A stretch of DNA of 64,000 nucleotides from Ooceraea biroi (GCF_003672135.1 NC_039506.1:12400001-12464000), one strand, 5' to 3'; counted from the first letter of the stretch, positions 10,508 to 22,043 are shown. Translations and numbers: made by a program. The notes: generated by a model from the letters alone, not told the origin.

Positions 10508-11208
10508 TCAAATGAAACACCGAATGGACTTCCGAAATTTCTTCTTAATATCCTTTCCTTTTGTCTTTATAGAAAGTGCAGCACCACTCTCAGTCTTCGT
10601 ACTCTCAGGTAACCGCATCTCAATTAACCTGAGACGTTCAAGAAATAAATTTACGGTTCGGTCTTGTATAGGTACACTTTCCCAAACATTCTTAAATTCA
10701 AAATATTCACTCGGCAAGGTACTCATTATTCGACTTAATAATAAAAGTTCAGGCAGTTTTACTTGCGTTAATGAATCTAATTCATCGTTGATCTCAGTAA
10801 ACAATTGTTTTAAACGAGATACATAACCTGCAATATCTTCAGTAGCCTTCTTTTCCGCTGAAAAGAAAGATTCAAGCAATCTATCCAACCTCTGACCTGA
10901 GCTTTGTTCATAAACAGACAACAATTGCTTCCATATGTCTGCTGCCGATTTACACGTGGCTGTCACTCCACATTTGCGTCGTTCATATTGGTAACCAAAA
11001 TTACTTGAGCCATACTGTCGGCTTTTTCCTATTGTTTAACCTTCTTCGCATAGTCGGCGTTCGTTTGATAATCCTGTTCCGGTCGAACTTTAGATCCCAT
11101 CGTAATATCGAAGACATCGTGATGTTTTAGCAGCAGTTTTATTTGCCTTTTCCATCGCGGCCAATTGCTCTGTCCATTGAGCTTTTCAATGCTCACTTTT
11201 ACATCCAT
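10508..11208 (-). pseudogene. Copia gag remnant with a stop in the zinc knuckle
   Basis: The probable start ATG is at 11206-11208, reading MDVKVSIEKLNGQSNWPRW, the usual Copia gag opening. A frameshift lies between there and 10966. The next open part (10508-10966) has the AADIWKQLLSVYEQ and LPSEYFEFKNVWES features of the UBN2/gag-polypeptide family. The CCHC knuckle reads C-F-I-stop-D-E-E-G-H-L-A-A-K-C, so the second cysteine codon has become TGA at 10508-10510. Gag forms the particle and binds RNA through the knuckle, so this copy could not. Confidence 0.88.
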
Positions 11209-11240
11209 TATTCGTTCGATATCTTATTACTTATTTAAAC

Positions 11241-11258
11241 GGCTCTGGGCCCATAACC
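11241..11258 (-). other. Primer binding site: half-tRNA initiator methionine
   Basis: The plus strand reads GGCTCTGGGCCCATAACC, directly abutting the 5' LTR at 11259. This equals the anticodon stem-loop sequence of the initiator tRNA-Met (CTGGGCCCATAACC), so the minus-strand RNA would pair with an internal tRNA segment. Family knowledge: Drosophila copia uses such a half-tRNA-iMet primer. It is not a tRNA gene, as the rest of a cloverleaf is absent. Confidence 0.85.
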
Positions 11259-11484
11259 TGTTGGGCTAATAAAATAACTAAACACAAATATTCGATTAAA
11301 ATATAATAAACTGTTTAATAATAAACTCGAGCTAATACAAAGGACTCGACTGTGTTGTGTGTAAGTCAAGAGACAAGTCAAAACTGAAACTACAACGTAA
11401 ATCAAAATAAAAATGATACACCAAAGGAAATAAAGTAACGCATCAACAACTACCGCTACGCCCCAAATACAAAACCTCTTAACA
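11259..11484 (-). repeat. 5' LTR of the Copia element
   Basis: It is the upstream LTR relative to the minus-strand coding direction. It runs TGTTGGGCTAAT to CCTCTTAACA and is followed by the ATAAT target duplication. Confidence 0.92.
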
Positions 11485-11799
11485 ATAATAAACTCACTAA
11501 CATCTCGTTGAATCGTTTCAAGATATTAATGTCCTGCTAATTGGCGTATTAACATTATATTAATAGTTTTATCGTTTAGCACGTAACAAAATTGATAAAT
11601 TTTCTTATAATATTCGTATGCTCAAGACAAAGCAACAATTTTCTGAGAGTAGAAGAATGAAGTATACATTGAATTGAAACATTAGCATAGCAAGATATAT
11701 TATCAACGTTTAGAAGTCCTCTTATATGCCATAAACTATAATCATTAATATTCTTATTATTAACTATAATCATTAATATTCTTATTATTAACTTGACAT

Positions 11800-12980
11800 T
11801 CTAAGACAGTTTTGGTATTGCCCAAATTGTATCACGAACCTTGTGAAATTGTTGTTTCAAAATATTAATATGTATAAGATATGTACTGTGTTTGCAATCT
11901 GTTCCGTTATATTCTATTACAGCTAATTCATTTGCTTTTACAGAAGAGAGATTAAAATTTATAAGACGCAATCCGCTCAACGTAATCACTCGTGAAAGAG
12001 CGATATATATTTGAACTGAATATAGAATTTCCAGCTTCTACAACAGCATGCTTTAAACTCAGGCCTTGACTTTTATGGATAATCATACCTTAGATATCAT
12101 ACCTTAGATACCATAACTTAGATATATAGGAAATTGTTGTCTTATAACAAATGCTCTATCCATTGCTTCAAATTTGACACTTAACGTTCTATAATATGCT
12201 CCATGCCTGACACTATTATCTTTATTTTTTCTACTTCATTGTCAATAGCGTTACGTATAATTGATGTAATTGTACCAATCGTACCATTTACAAAACCTAA
12301 ACTAACATCGATATTTCTTCTAACCATTACACGTGCTGCTAATTTGACAGTTATGATTCTTGCTAATCCCACTGTTCGAGAACTCTTTATTTAATTCTCA
12401 TCTTCATAACTTTTTTTTAAATATGGTGCACATTCTGCCAGATCTTGAGCAATGAGTTTTATCTTATCCGAAGAAAAATATGATTTAACATTGCACTATT
12501 TTAAATATCACATAATGCACAAGTTGAAAGTAAACAAACTATATCCATTAGTAAATTTTGTAAATAATTAATTCTTGTAACCGGTCACAATTAGTTTCTC
12601 TAAAATGTAATTTCCTTGTTTTTACAATAGCTATATCCGAATGTGTTACTGTTCGAACTTGAATTCTCGTTAATATATCTCGATAAGAGTTATCACCTTG
12701 TTATCGCACATTAATTTGTAATTCATCATAATTGAATAAAGATCATAAATTTACAGAACCCATTGCATCAACGTACTTCTCAATTTTTAAGTTTGATAAT
12801 TCAATAAAAGGCGGAACTTCATGCACAGGTAAAAGTTGCAATAAATCTCTAAAAAGAAGTATATGTTTTTGTATTAAATATATCTGTCTTAATCGAAGAT
12901 GTATCTACATTAAAGTGATATTTAAAGCTTCATCGATAAGTATTAAAACAACATTCTTAAATTCCCTTCATATATAAGTT
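11800..12980 (-). pseudogene. PIF1-type helicase relic (possibly Helitron-derived)
   Basis: Minus-strand translation in shifting frames gives successive blocks of a PIF1-like helicase. Near 12760-12850 there is a walker-B-side block (RDLLQLLPVH). Around 12180-12370 is the KLAARVMVRRNIDVSLGFVNG block, with a conserved VNGT following. Near 12030-12090 is IIHKSQGLS, and at 11900-11990 the C-terminal SRVITLSGLRLINF block. The order and spacing match the C-terminal half of PIF1-family helicases. Many stops break it, and the N-terminal Walker A part is not seen. Such genes are carried by Helitrons and also occur as host genes; without Rep or Helitron ends I cannot decide. Confidence 0.82.
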
Positions 12981-14101
12981 TAAGGATATCATAAAGTTCA
13001 AAGATTCGTTTCAGTATTTAATTGCATTACCATTTCATCGACATTTAACTTTACATTTATTTCAATTTACAAATTGAATTGCTTCTGTAAACTGAATTGT
13101 CCAAACTGAATTGCTTCTATGAACCTTGAGGGACAAAATCACTTTGCACGTGTATGTATATGCGAACATATGTATGTGAGTGAAACTGAAACTTTGTTGG
13201 AAGGTGAAAAATGAAATGTTACAATCACATAAATAGATCTTGAAATCTAGAGATTGACTGCACCAATCTTTTTCAACCTGGTCGCAATCGAAAGCTTGCA
13301 TCCGTTATATCATAAAAGTGCCGATTAAATTTTTGATAACAGCTTTAGTTCCCGAGATATTTTAATCGAAAGTTTGTGTGACATGAAATTCTGGATAATC
13401 TACTTGGTAACGCTCAACGTCTATGCAGTGATTCACATCGCTCGGATCGCTCGGACCTTGTTGCATGTATTTTTTTTGTGCACTTGACTGCGTCACGACG
13501 CTACCGCGTCGGTTGATATGAAATTTAAAAAATCTGCATTTAAGCTCAAAGTTACATGTCTCGTCGATAATGCAATATACGCGTATATGAAAAATAGTTC
13601 TAGCCATTTTATCGGTAAAATGTTAAAATTTGATTTAAAAATTTCGCTTTATGTGATGTGACTCTGAAATATGTCCTACTTTTCGTGCCTTACGGATTCT
13701 AGGAAACATAAAATATTGAAACTGTTTGCACAAGCTGTTTTCGAATCACGGGCGAATTTGAGGTCGCTTAAAGTATAACGCGTTAGCAGAACTCAAAACT
13801 AATCCAAGTCAAATAGTCGATAAGGCTTCGCGATAAATGAACACGTAAAAATTGACTTTTAATAGTCGCGAAATGATTCACAAGTGCGACGTAAGTAGGT
13901 AATACATTTATATCTTCAGAATTCGCAATTTCTCGAAAAATTGGAATATAGAAATATAAAAAGTTCCATTCTTAGAGAAACGGCAATAACCTAATAAAAA
14001 GATTTTCAATCAGGTTTTTAAATGACCGCTGCTATTAAATTTTCGTGCATTGTAAAATCATCTTTATCCAACATCATCTCGTATAATTTCTATCGTATTT
14101 C
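12981..14101. other. Gene-free stretch
   Basis: Short degenerate repeats such as the doubled AACTGAATTG..CTTCT near 13070-13120 are present, but no gene or complete element is visible. Confidence 0.6.
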
Positions 14102-14243
14102 GTGCACTTATCTTCTTCGACGCGTAATAAATTATTATTAGATTTGTTGTTGAACTGCGCTGCTAAGTAGTATGCAACCAACCTAGGAGCACAGTTCAAA
14201 AACAAATCTAATAATAATTTATTGCGCGTTGAAGATAAGCGCA
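14102..14243. mobile_element. 142-bp hairpin MITE
   Basis: The arm GTGCACTTATCTTC..GCGTAATAAATTATTA at 14102-14162 is mirrored at 14187-14243 with few mismatches, leaving a 24-nt loop. It is a typical foldback element without coding capacity. Confidence 0.7.
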
Positions 14244-14397
14244 CAAAAAAAGACAAGAATTATGCAATTTAATATTTTCAGTGATTCTTACGCATGTAAT
14301 TTGATTAATTAGGTTCATTAACAGCAAATTCGAAATGAAATTAATGGAACTTTTTGGGCAAGTAAATTGTATTCGTGTAATTTCGAATTTAGTTTGT

Positions 14398-14401
<4 letters not shown>

Positions 14402-14487
<86 letters not shown>
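14402..14487. repeat. (TG)n microsatellite
   Basis: An essentially uninterrupted TG tract of about 86 bp with one GTGG slip near 14430. The 66-codon Cys/Val frame across it is an artefact. Confidence 0.97.
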
Positions 14488-14489
<2 letters not shown>

Positions 14490-14904
14490 ATGTACATGTC
14501 TATGTAAATTAATTATATATTATAATATTATATAATATTATTTGCTTTTTAAAGCGCAGATGTTTTTGCGCCTATACATTTATTTTAATGACGGTTAAAA
14601 CTTTTCTAACCAATAAGCATTTGTATGATAGACAGCAATAAGCGCTATACGTATTTCTATTTTTTCAGAAAACTTTTCAATAATTTTTTAATTTTGTTCT
14701 GATTTTTTCCAAAAACTTTAGCAAAAACTTTAAAAATTGGCTTCTCTTTCTTGCAAAACTTGAAATATAAAACCTATACATAAAACTTAATAAAGAATTA
14801 TTATTTACTAAATCACAATTTTAAAATAGTAACTTAAAAACATTTTTCAAAAAAATTATTTATTAAATAATTATTTTACTAATGTAAGTATATTATTTAA
14901 TATG

Positions 14905-15114
14905 AGTGCAAATTAATACGGTGCTTTTGTTTGAAAAAAACTTGAGGCGGTATTTATTTTCTTTTTCTCTGAAAAGGGATTTGTTAATTGCCCGATAGGT
15001 GGAAAAGGATATTAGAAAATGATGGCGAATATTTCGAAGAACGATAATGTTCATTATTTTTTTGTAATATAGGCACAATGTCTTCAAAAGGAACACCGAA
15101 TTAATTTGCGCACT
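14905..15114 (+). mobile_element. Deleted Tc1/mariner-like element keeping the transposase C-terminus
   Basis: Ends are inverted: GTGCAAATTAATACGGTG at the left, CACCGAATTAATTTGCGCAC at the right. Inside, the plus strand reads PDRWKRILENDGEYFEER then stop, a typical transposase C-terminus. About 210 bp remain. Related deleted copies are at 24408-24624 and 48533-48680. Confidence 0.68.
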
Positions 15115-16076
15115 TAATAGTTGTTTCGTGTACATATATTATGTTGTAACATATCCCGATTTTTAAATATTTTTAATAATATAGGTTGTAATTATATTCG
15201 TCATTAAAAACATTAAAAAAGCAGGACAAATACACATTACAACTCGTACATACACACGCACGGGGCGGTTTCGTACGTCGCTTCGTGCATTTGACGCAAG
15301 ATACCATCGTGTTTCTTAATAGATGCTACAAGGTCAAATCCAATATTCTATGCGTAACCGTGCATATGTGTAAACGTATCGTCTTTTCGAAAGAAGCATT
15401 AGGTAACGGTTTGTATTTAGCCTTGAGTGGCATTCTTCAATCAACTCATGATCCGACTTCTCTCTTTCCGTATTCTGTTCTGTCCACCCGGGACTTGTGA
15501 TGTCGGACAATTCTCACGGCACGCTCACACAAGAAAGGTATTGCCATTCAAGACTCGGTATCAATACTACCTCTTCGAAAAAACTCTGTTTAGTCATAGG
15601 TGCCATTGTTAATATTAGGTCATTAACTAAGTAATTCGGGTTGCATTTAGATGGCGTTGAATCAAACTAAACACATACTTATGACAGCACAACATAGTTC
15701 ATATAAGAGCTCGTCACACTTTTAATAATGATAATGTTTATACTGCAGTTTCAACTACGATTCATAATCACTTTCATGTATGGGAATTCTAAAATTAACA
15801 ATCTATAGAATTTTGAAATTTGCAAATTACTATCCATAACATACAATCAATAGGTGTTGGAAGAGGATATGAGACATGAGAATACAATGTTACTAATGGA
15901 CATTAGAAAACATTAGAAACTAATTCAATTTTTTCAGACTTGCTTTTGTTTTCTTTACTGATGAAGCAATATCATAATACTAAACTAACATACTATTTCA
16001 TAATACTAAACTATCAGGATAATCATTATTGATCCTCAAAATCCTTAAAATCCACGATAATCTCAATTGGTTAATC
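15115..16076. other. Gene-free stretch with one repeated segment
   Basis: The only recognisable feature is the segment at about 15612-15725, listed separately. No coding signatures are seen in the short open frames. Confidence 0.55.
15612..15725 (+). repeat. Mariner-end-like dispersed repeat, copy 1
   Basis: It starts TATTAGGTCATTAACTAAG and includes TTTAGATGGCG and AACACATACTTATG. The same order occurs at 27068-27185. It resembles the terminal region of mariner elements, but only one end is present here. Confidence 0.55.
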
Positions 16077-16285
16077 ATCAGCACCAGGGCCGTCTTAACC
16101 GCATGTGCGAAGGGTGCACCGCACACGGGCGGCAGGACATAAGGGACGGCAAATTTTGTTGAGAGTACAAATTTTGACAAAATAAAATAATGCTTTTCAT
16201 GAAAATATAACATTTTTCAAATTTTGCGGGAAACCTCAAAACAGTATTTAAAAGTGGACGTGAACTACATTGGTGAGATAACGAC

Positions 16286-16312
16286 TAGAGAGCCTCCCTC
16301 AGAGGCTCTCTA
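16286..16312. other. Perfect 11-bp-stem hairpin in the hAT 5' region
   Basis: TAGAGAGCCTC, a 5-nt loop, then GAGGCTCTCTA. The stem is perfect. It sits about 200 bp inside the left end, where hAT subterminal motifs bind transposase; that role is inference. Confidence 0.6.
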
Positions 16313-16653
16313 ACTAATTGTAAGACAAATAATAAATAAGCTGTTTGTCTTTGTCAAAGTGCGCATCGGTCAATTTTTCCGGTGGCCGCTCTCTGTAACG
16401 CGGCTTCATATTTGTTGAAATTGGCGCTCACGTCAATATGAATGCGTTGCATAGAGACGAAAAACAAACATATAATAACAGACAAAAGATACTATAGCTG
16501 ATTAATAGAGAAAGCTGTCTCGTTACAAGAAAGTCTTTACTAAAATTTATTTCTTGTTTCTTTAAGTGTTTCTGTTTTATCTAATTAAATCTCAACAATA
16601 TTAAAAGACAAACTTCTTTATTTCTACTTTGCGAATTGTTCTGTGAATTAAAG

Positions 16654-16833
16654 GTAAGTACCTAAATGAAACACCTTTCAATTGCTTAATACTGAATTTG
16701 TTATTAAAAGAGCTTCTACGAAGGTCACTGTTATCATTTGTTATATATTCTTTTTTGTTGATGTTTTTATATTTCAAAACATAAAATGGATCGTATTTAC
16801 TTGTTTGTATTTTATTTATTATTTCTATGTCAG
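16654..16833 (+). other. Probable 5'UTR intron of the hAT transposase gene
   Basis: A strong donor (AAAG then GTAAGT) at 16654 and a pyrimidine-rich acceptor (TTATTTCTATGTCAG) ending at 16833 bracket a 180-bp segment. The acceptor AG is followed immediately by ATGTCAGACGG, which starts the transposase frame. No transcript evidence is available. Confidence 0.55.
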
Positions 16834-19359
16834 ATGTCAGACGGTCGAAAACGTTTATCTGGATCTGAATATCGTAAGAGAAGATTGGAGAAAGAAGAGT
16901 CAGTAAAAAAATTCACTACACCATTGAAAAAGTTTTTAATACAAAAAACTCCGACGCAAGAACAGGAGAATTCATCGAGTGAAGAATGTTTGTCGGAGGC
17001 TACTCAAGAAGCAACTCCTAATGTTGAGAATATTCTTGATAAAACTAACAATCAAGACTCAATACTTGATCAACCAATTGAAAGTACATCGGCAGATTCA
17101 TCATCAACAAATTGTCAACAAGTAATTCCAAGGGACATTGGTTCTTGGTCAGAGTTTATTCCGGATCAAATGAAATTCACTTTGTTAGAACTAGGTCCAA
17201 TTCAGATAAAAAATTTTTCTTTTCCGTTAAACAAACAAAATAGATCATTTTCAACAAGTTATTATTACAAAAAATTGAAAAATAATGAAAAAATTTCCAG
17301 AGAATGGCTGATATACTCAGAATCTAAAAACGCAGTTTATTGTTTTAATTGTAAACTATTTGGTTCAAAAGCTCACTTGTCTTTCTCTGACTGCAATGGT
17401 TTCAACGATTGGAAACATTTGTTTCAAGCGCTTGAGAGGCATGAAAAAAGTAAAGAGCATATTAATAATGTATTATCTGTTATAAATTTGAAAAAATCTT
17501 TAAAACTTGAAACAACTATAGACTGTGAAAATGAAAAACTTATAAGTTCAGAAAGAAACCGTTGGACACTTGTTCTGGAAAGAATTATTCATGTGATTGA
17601 ATATTTGGCAAGGCAAAATTTAACTTTTAGAGGCTCTAGTGAAACTCTTTTCGAGCAAAATAATGGCAATTTTTTAAAACTAATTGAAACAATTTCTATT
17701 TTCGATCATGTTTTAGCAGAGCATATCAGACGCATTCAATCTGATAATAAACGTTTGACTCATTACTTAGGTCATAATATTCAAAACGAGCTCAATTCTA
17801 TATTAGGCCAAAAAGTTAAAAATAAAATTATTAATCTATTAAATAAATCAAAATATTTTTTCTGTGATTCTAGATTGTACCCCAGATATTAGTCACCAAG
17901 AACAAATCACAGTTGTACGTTTTGTGCATCTGAACGAAGATTCCAAAAAAATAGAAATTAGAGAGCATTTTTTAAGTTTTTTCCCTGTGACTGATACGAC
18001 CGGTCAAGGATTGACTAATTTTCTTGTGAATTTTTTGATAATGAAAATATAAATATAAATAATCTTAGGGGTCAAGCCTATGACAATGGAGCTAATATGA
18101 AGGGGAGACATAATGGTCTTCAGAAGAAAATTCTTGATATCAATCCTAGAGCATTTTTTGTGCCTTGTGAAGCACACAGTTTAAATTTAGTAGTAAATGA
18201 CGCTGCTACAGGTTCATTGGAGATTACAAATTTTTTTAATATAGTCCAAGAATTATATTGTTTTTTTTCGGTTTCTACTTATCGTTGGAATATATTAAAA
18301 ACTGAAGTTCCAAGTCTAACATTAAAACCATTGTCAAATACTCGATGGGAGAGCCGAGTAGAGTCTATTAAAGCTCTTAGATTTAATTTACATCATGTTT
18401 ATGATGCTTTATATTCTATTTATAGTGATGAATCCAAAGACAATGATACCAAACATTTAGCCAAATCTCTTATTGTTAAAATTAAAAGCTTTCAGTTTAT
18501 TTGTTCAGTAATTATTTGGTACAAGCTTTTAGGAAAAATAAATGTTGTTAGCAAAAGCATGCAAAGTCTAAATATGATTGTTCCTAGTTTAATAAAAATG
18601 TTAGATAATTTACTTTCCTTTTTAAAAGAATCGGCTAATGAGTTCGAAATTATATTGAATGATGCTCAAGAAATAGCGATTGAAATGGATTGTGAACCAA
18701 CTTTTTTAAATGATACAATTGTCAGACCACGGAAGAAAAAACGAATGTTTGATTACGAAAGTAATAATGATATATCAGATCCTAAAATCAAATACAAAAT
18801 AAATTTTTTCTACACTATAATAGATATTGCCATTTCGAAAATTGAAGAACGATTTGAACAAATAAAAAACTTTAATGACTTGTTTTGGTTTTTAAATAAT
18901 ATAAAAGAATTTAGTAAAAAAAGTAAAAATTTTAGACTGAAAACTTGCATGGACCTACAAACAAAACTGACCGATCCTTCAATCAAAGAGTGCGATATTG
19001 ATGCAATAGAACTTGATACGGAAATTGAAAATGTTTCAGTTTTTCTTGAAGATGAACTTGGTGCTTTTGATCTATTGCAATTTATGTTAAAAAATGAATT
19101 AACCACAACATTTCCAAACCTAACAATATCTTTAAGAATTTTACTAACCCTACCCGTAACGGTAGCTTCAGGAGAAAGGTCTTTTTCTAAGCTTAAGCTA
19201 ATAAAAAACTATTTGAGATCTTTAATGTGCCAAGAAAGACTCAATTCTTTGGCTATTTTAAGTATAGAGAATGAAATATTTAGAAACCTGGATAAAAAAG
19301 ATATTATCAAAGAATTTGCTACTAAAAAAGCTAGAAAGGTAAATATTAGTCTGAGTTAA
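16834..19359 (+). pseudogene. hAT transposase, ZMYM1-like, two frameshifts
   Basis: I chose ATG 16834 (MSDGRKRLSGSEYRKRRLEK) because it follows a good splice acceptor; an in-frame ATG at 16786 would lie in the intron. The order is typical of this group. There is a basic N-terminus, then a TTF-type zinc-finger region with YCFNCKLFG and a spaced H..H near residues 180-220. A DUF4371-like core follows, with NGFNDWKHL, then CDSRLYPRY/ILDCTPDIS at the first break. The C-terminal hAT dimerisation block is LPVTVASGERSFSKLKLIKNYLRS. Frame changes near 17865-17890 and 18045-18060 move the reading to frame 2 and back, so two small indels disable an otherwise nearly open gene of about 840 codons. It would excise and insert the element. 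Confidence 0.9.
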
Positions 19360-19819
19360 ATTGATGAATTAAATTATGTTTGTTTTCTTTTTTATAATAA
19401 ATTATATACCTAAATTATGTACCTAAATTATGTAAATTATGTATATATGTATATGTTTTTCATTGTTCCAATTTTAATTACCTATTTGATCAAATAAATA
19501 AACCTAAGTAAGAATTGTTGTTTATTGATTATAGCAAGAAATTTTTCCTGCCTTGTCCAGCCCAGCAAAATTTATTTCGATTTATTTCGATTTAGTTTAA
19601 GGGGGCGGCAATTGTTCGTTCGCACATGGGCAGCACTAATGCTTATCAGCACTAATGGAGTTTAAATGTTTGATGCGGCATTGTGAATAACTATCTCATG
19701 GATCCTCAACTTTGATAAAGCTTTTAAGTTTGCCTGGAATGTTTGCAAATTTATTTGCCGATTTTACTGGAGAATAGTGATATATAATTTTTTTAACGTT
19801 AAAACGTTAAAAAAAGTGA

Positions 19820-20115
19820 ACTATTAATAAAGTTGCCAGAAAGATCAGAAGAATGGCTCATCATATATAATATTATAGAAACTCGATTAAAAATGTGCTT
19901 CCAACAGTACAGTGCCTCACCATTTTCCACATTTAATGTGAAAAATATAATGTTATTATATAATTCGATGGTGCTTTTCTTCTACACTGGATTGATCAGT
20001 CTGGATCTGTCATATGGTCACCGAGATCTCCAGAATTTACACCTCCAGATTTTTTGTATGGGGCTACTGTTGAAAATTCATGTGTCCCGCCGTAATTTTC
20101 AACAATAATCTGAAG
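19820..20115 (+). pseudogene. Mariner-like transposase fossil (C-terminal catalytic part)
   Basis: Plus-strand reading near 19990-20080 gives W-I-D-Q-S-G, W-S-P-R-S-P-E-F-T-P-P-D-F-L-Y-G. This corresponds to the third catalytic region (SPDLTPLDFYLWG) of the DD41D element at 44 kb. Only a few hundred bases remain, in drifting frames, without recognisable ends. It lies just downstream of the hAT element. Confidence 0.68.
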
Positions 20116-20509
20116 CACTCCAGGTGAATCGTTGCCATGGCGTTAATCATTTATTTATAACAATTTATTAACGTGGACTTCGTTTGGTTTCTATGTCACT
20201 GTTTTATCTTACGTGTGAGTGTCCTCTCTCGAACCACGTCATGTTAATGTCTCTGCTCTGACTTTATTATTCTTTAATTAAAACCTCAGTTTCTCAAGTA
20301 ATACGTGCTTCTTCAATTATTCGAAGCTATTTCACAGCTACCTTAAAAATTGCGTTTTTCAATGATTAATAACACGGGAACAAATGATAGAACGCATTAA
20401 AAATTGTTGTGCAAATAGTTCGTGAAATGTTCTCTTAGAAACTGTTCAAAGCTTCCATGAGGCGGCTTTTAAACATCTTTTGCATTAATCATCCTAATCG
20501 TCCACATTA

Positions 20510-21228
20510 TTAAGGGGGGAGCCTGCTTTAGAACGTTGAAAATAAGGTATAATTTTACGAATTGTTTTGGAGAAACTATACAGCGGATCATTATAAAACT
20601 TTGATGCATTTATTAGTACATGTTTAAAGATAAAAAAATTATTTTTTGATTTGAATATATCGCCTGTAGAGGTCGTCCTGGAGGCGTCTTAGTGCAGCCG
20701 GCATTGTAAATTGGTGAGCATTCTCCTGCCTCCAAATTTCATCCAAACTGAAAAATTGAAATATTTTCTTCTTATTTATGAATTCCCATCGTCGATGAAC
20801 CTTTAATATTCATAAAAACATTAAGTTAAACAATTATTTTTGCATGAAAAAGTTCAAAAACTTTGCCTAAAAATCGTACTTTTGTGTTCTAAGCTCCACC
20901 ATTTTGGCACTTTTCAACTTTTTTCTTCTCTCTTTGGTTCATCGATGATGGGAATTCATAAATAACGAGAATATATTTCAATTTTTCAGTTTAGACGAAA
21001 TTTGGAGGCAGGAGAATGCTCACCAATTTACAATGCCGGCTGCACTAAGATTTCTCCAGGACGACCTCTACAAGCGATATATTCAAATCAAAAAATAATT
21101 TTTTTTATCTTTATACATGTACTAATAAATGCATAAAAGTTTTATAATGATCCGCTGTATAGTTTCTCCAAAAACAATTCGTAAAATATACCTTATTTTC
21201 AGCGTTCTAAAGCAGGCTCCCCCCTTAA
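20510..21228. mobile_element. TTAA-bounded long hairpin MITE (719 bp)
   Basis: TTAA at both ends (20510-20513 and 21225-21228), then GGGGGGAGCCTGCTTTAGAACG mirrored at the right terminus. Arms of about 290 bp are nearly complementary throughout (for example GCAGCCGGCATTG on the left and CAATGCCGGCTGC on the right), around a 130-bp centre. No coding potential is seen. The TTAA duplication suggests a piggyBac-type transposase acted on it (inference). Confidence 0.82.
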
Positions 21229-21811
21229 GCCTTTATTAAGGATATACAAAAAGTAGGATTTAGAATATTCGCATACACAATAAACTAAGTTATGTGAATT
21301 ATAAATATTTATAAATTTTAAAAAGTAATCATGGAACTGACTAAGGAATGCCACCCGAGGCAAACTGCAAACTGCTACCTAATGCATCTTTCCACAAGAT
21401 GATATGTTAACATGCGTATTCAATTACGTACAGAAAATTGGACTTGTAACATTTATTACGTTTACCTTAGGTAACGCTTGTGAAGAATGGTCCTTGTCAA
21501 TTTAATCGAACATCTAGGAAAGTAGTGACACTAAATGAAAGAAAGTTTTATTTTAACAAAAGTTGATTAGATTAAAAGGTAAAAAAAACTTGTGCTATGT
21601 GTTAAATAAAAAATAATTTCCTATATTACAAACTTATGTGATCTTTAAGTAACCTTCAAAAGCTACATACTATGTAAAAAATTAATATTAACTTTCTCTA
21701 AATCAATTTTATTGGAAATTTGAATTGTAGAAATTGGGAATAGTTGCAGGATAGCAAATCATATAAACAATTTACTGTGATAAAGCAATTTAATTATATT
21801 ATAGACAGTTA

Positions 21812-22035
21812 TACACTGCAAAACATGTCCACTTTAACTATAACGGAAAAAAAGTCATTTTTTTCCGCTTTACCTTGTAAGTGTGAAATTAAAGCGGAAT
21901 CATTACGAAAATAACGTAACTGACAACTCGCAATGATTCCGCTTTAATTTCACATTTACAAGTTAAAGCGGAAAAAAATGACTTTTTTTCCGTTATAGTT
22001 TCGCGGAATTTAAAGTGGACATGTTTTGCAGTGTA
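21812..22035. mobile_element. Palindromic TA-flanked MITE (224 bp)
   Basis: TA then CACTGCAAAACATGTCCAC on the left is mirrored by GTGGACATGTTTTGCAGTG then TA on the right. Arms of about 95 bp match closely (CCGTTATAG, TTTCCGCTTTA, GATTCCGCTTTAATTTCAC), with a short insertion in the right arm. TA flanks suggest Tc1/mariner-type mobilisation. Confidence 0.8.
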
Positions 22036-22043
22036 CTATATTA

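Larger units (their letters stand above)
7116..11484 (-). mobile_element. Decayed full-length Copia LTR retrotransposon
   Basis: A 4.37-kb element lies on the minus strand between identical 5-bp target duplications ATAAT (7111-7115 and 11485-11489). It has two LTRs of about 227 bp (TG..CA), a tRNA primer site next to the 5' LTR, a purine tract AATGAGGGAG (7344-7353, read on minus) next to the 3' LTR, and coding remnants in the Copia order gag, protease, integrase, reverse transcriptase, RNase H. LTR copies differ by scattered substitutions and small indels, so insertion is not recent. Several stops and frameshifts make it non-autonomous. Confidence 0.93.
16085..19644 (+). mobile_element. Full-length hAT transposon
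   Basis: A 3.56-kb element is flanked by an exact 8-bp duplication ATCAGCAC (16077-16084 and 19645-19652), the hAT signature. The ends CAGGGCCGTCTTAA and the complement of GGGCAGCACTAATGCTT share a CATGTGCGA block at 17-18 bp from each terminus, so the inverted repeats are short and imperfect. It carries a ZMYM1-like hAT transposase gene with a probable 5'UTR intron. The coding region is broken, so this copy cannot move by itself. Confidence 0.9.

Noticed and set aside
11241..11258. Possible tRNA-Met gene
   Set aside because: Only the anticodon-arm sequence is present and it sits exactly at a Copia primer-binding position.
14335..14535. 66-codon frame rich in Cys-Val
   Set aside because: Produced by the (TG)n microsatellite.
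16682..16906. 74-codon frame overlapping the start of the hAT gene
   Set aside because: It spans the probable intron and reads the transposase exon in another frame.
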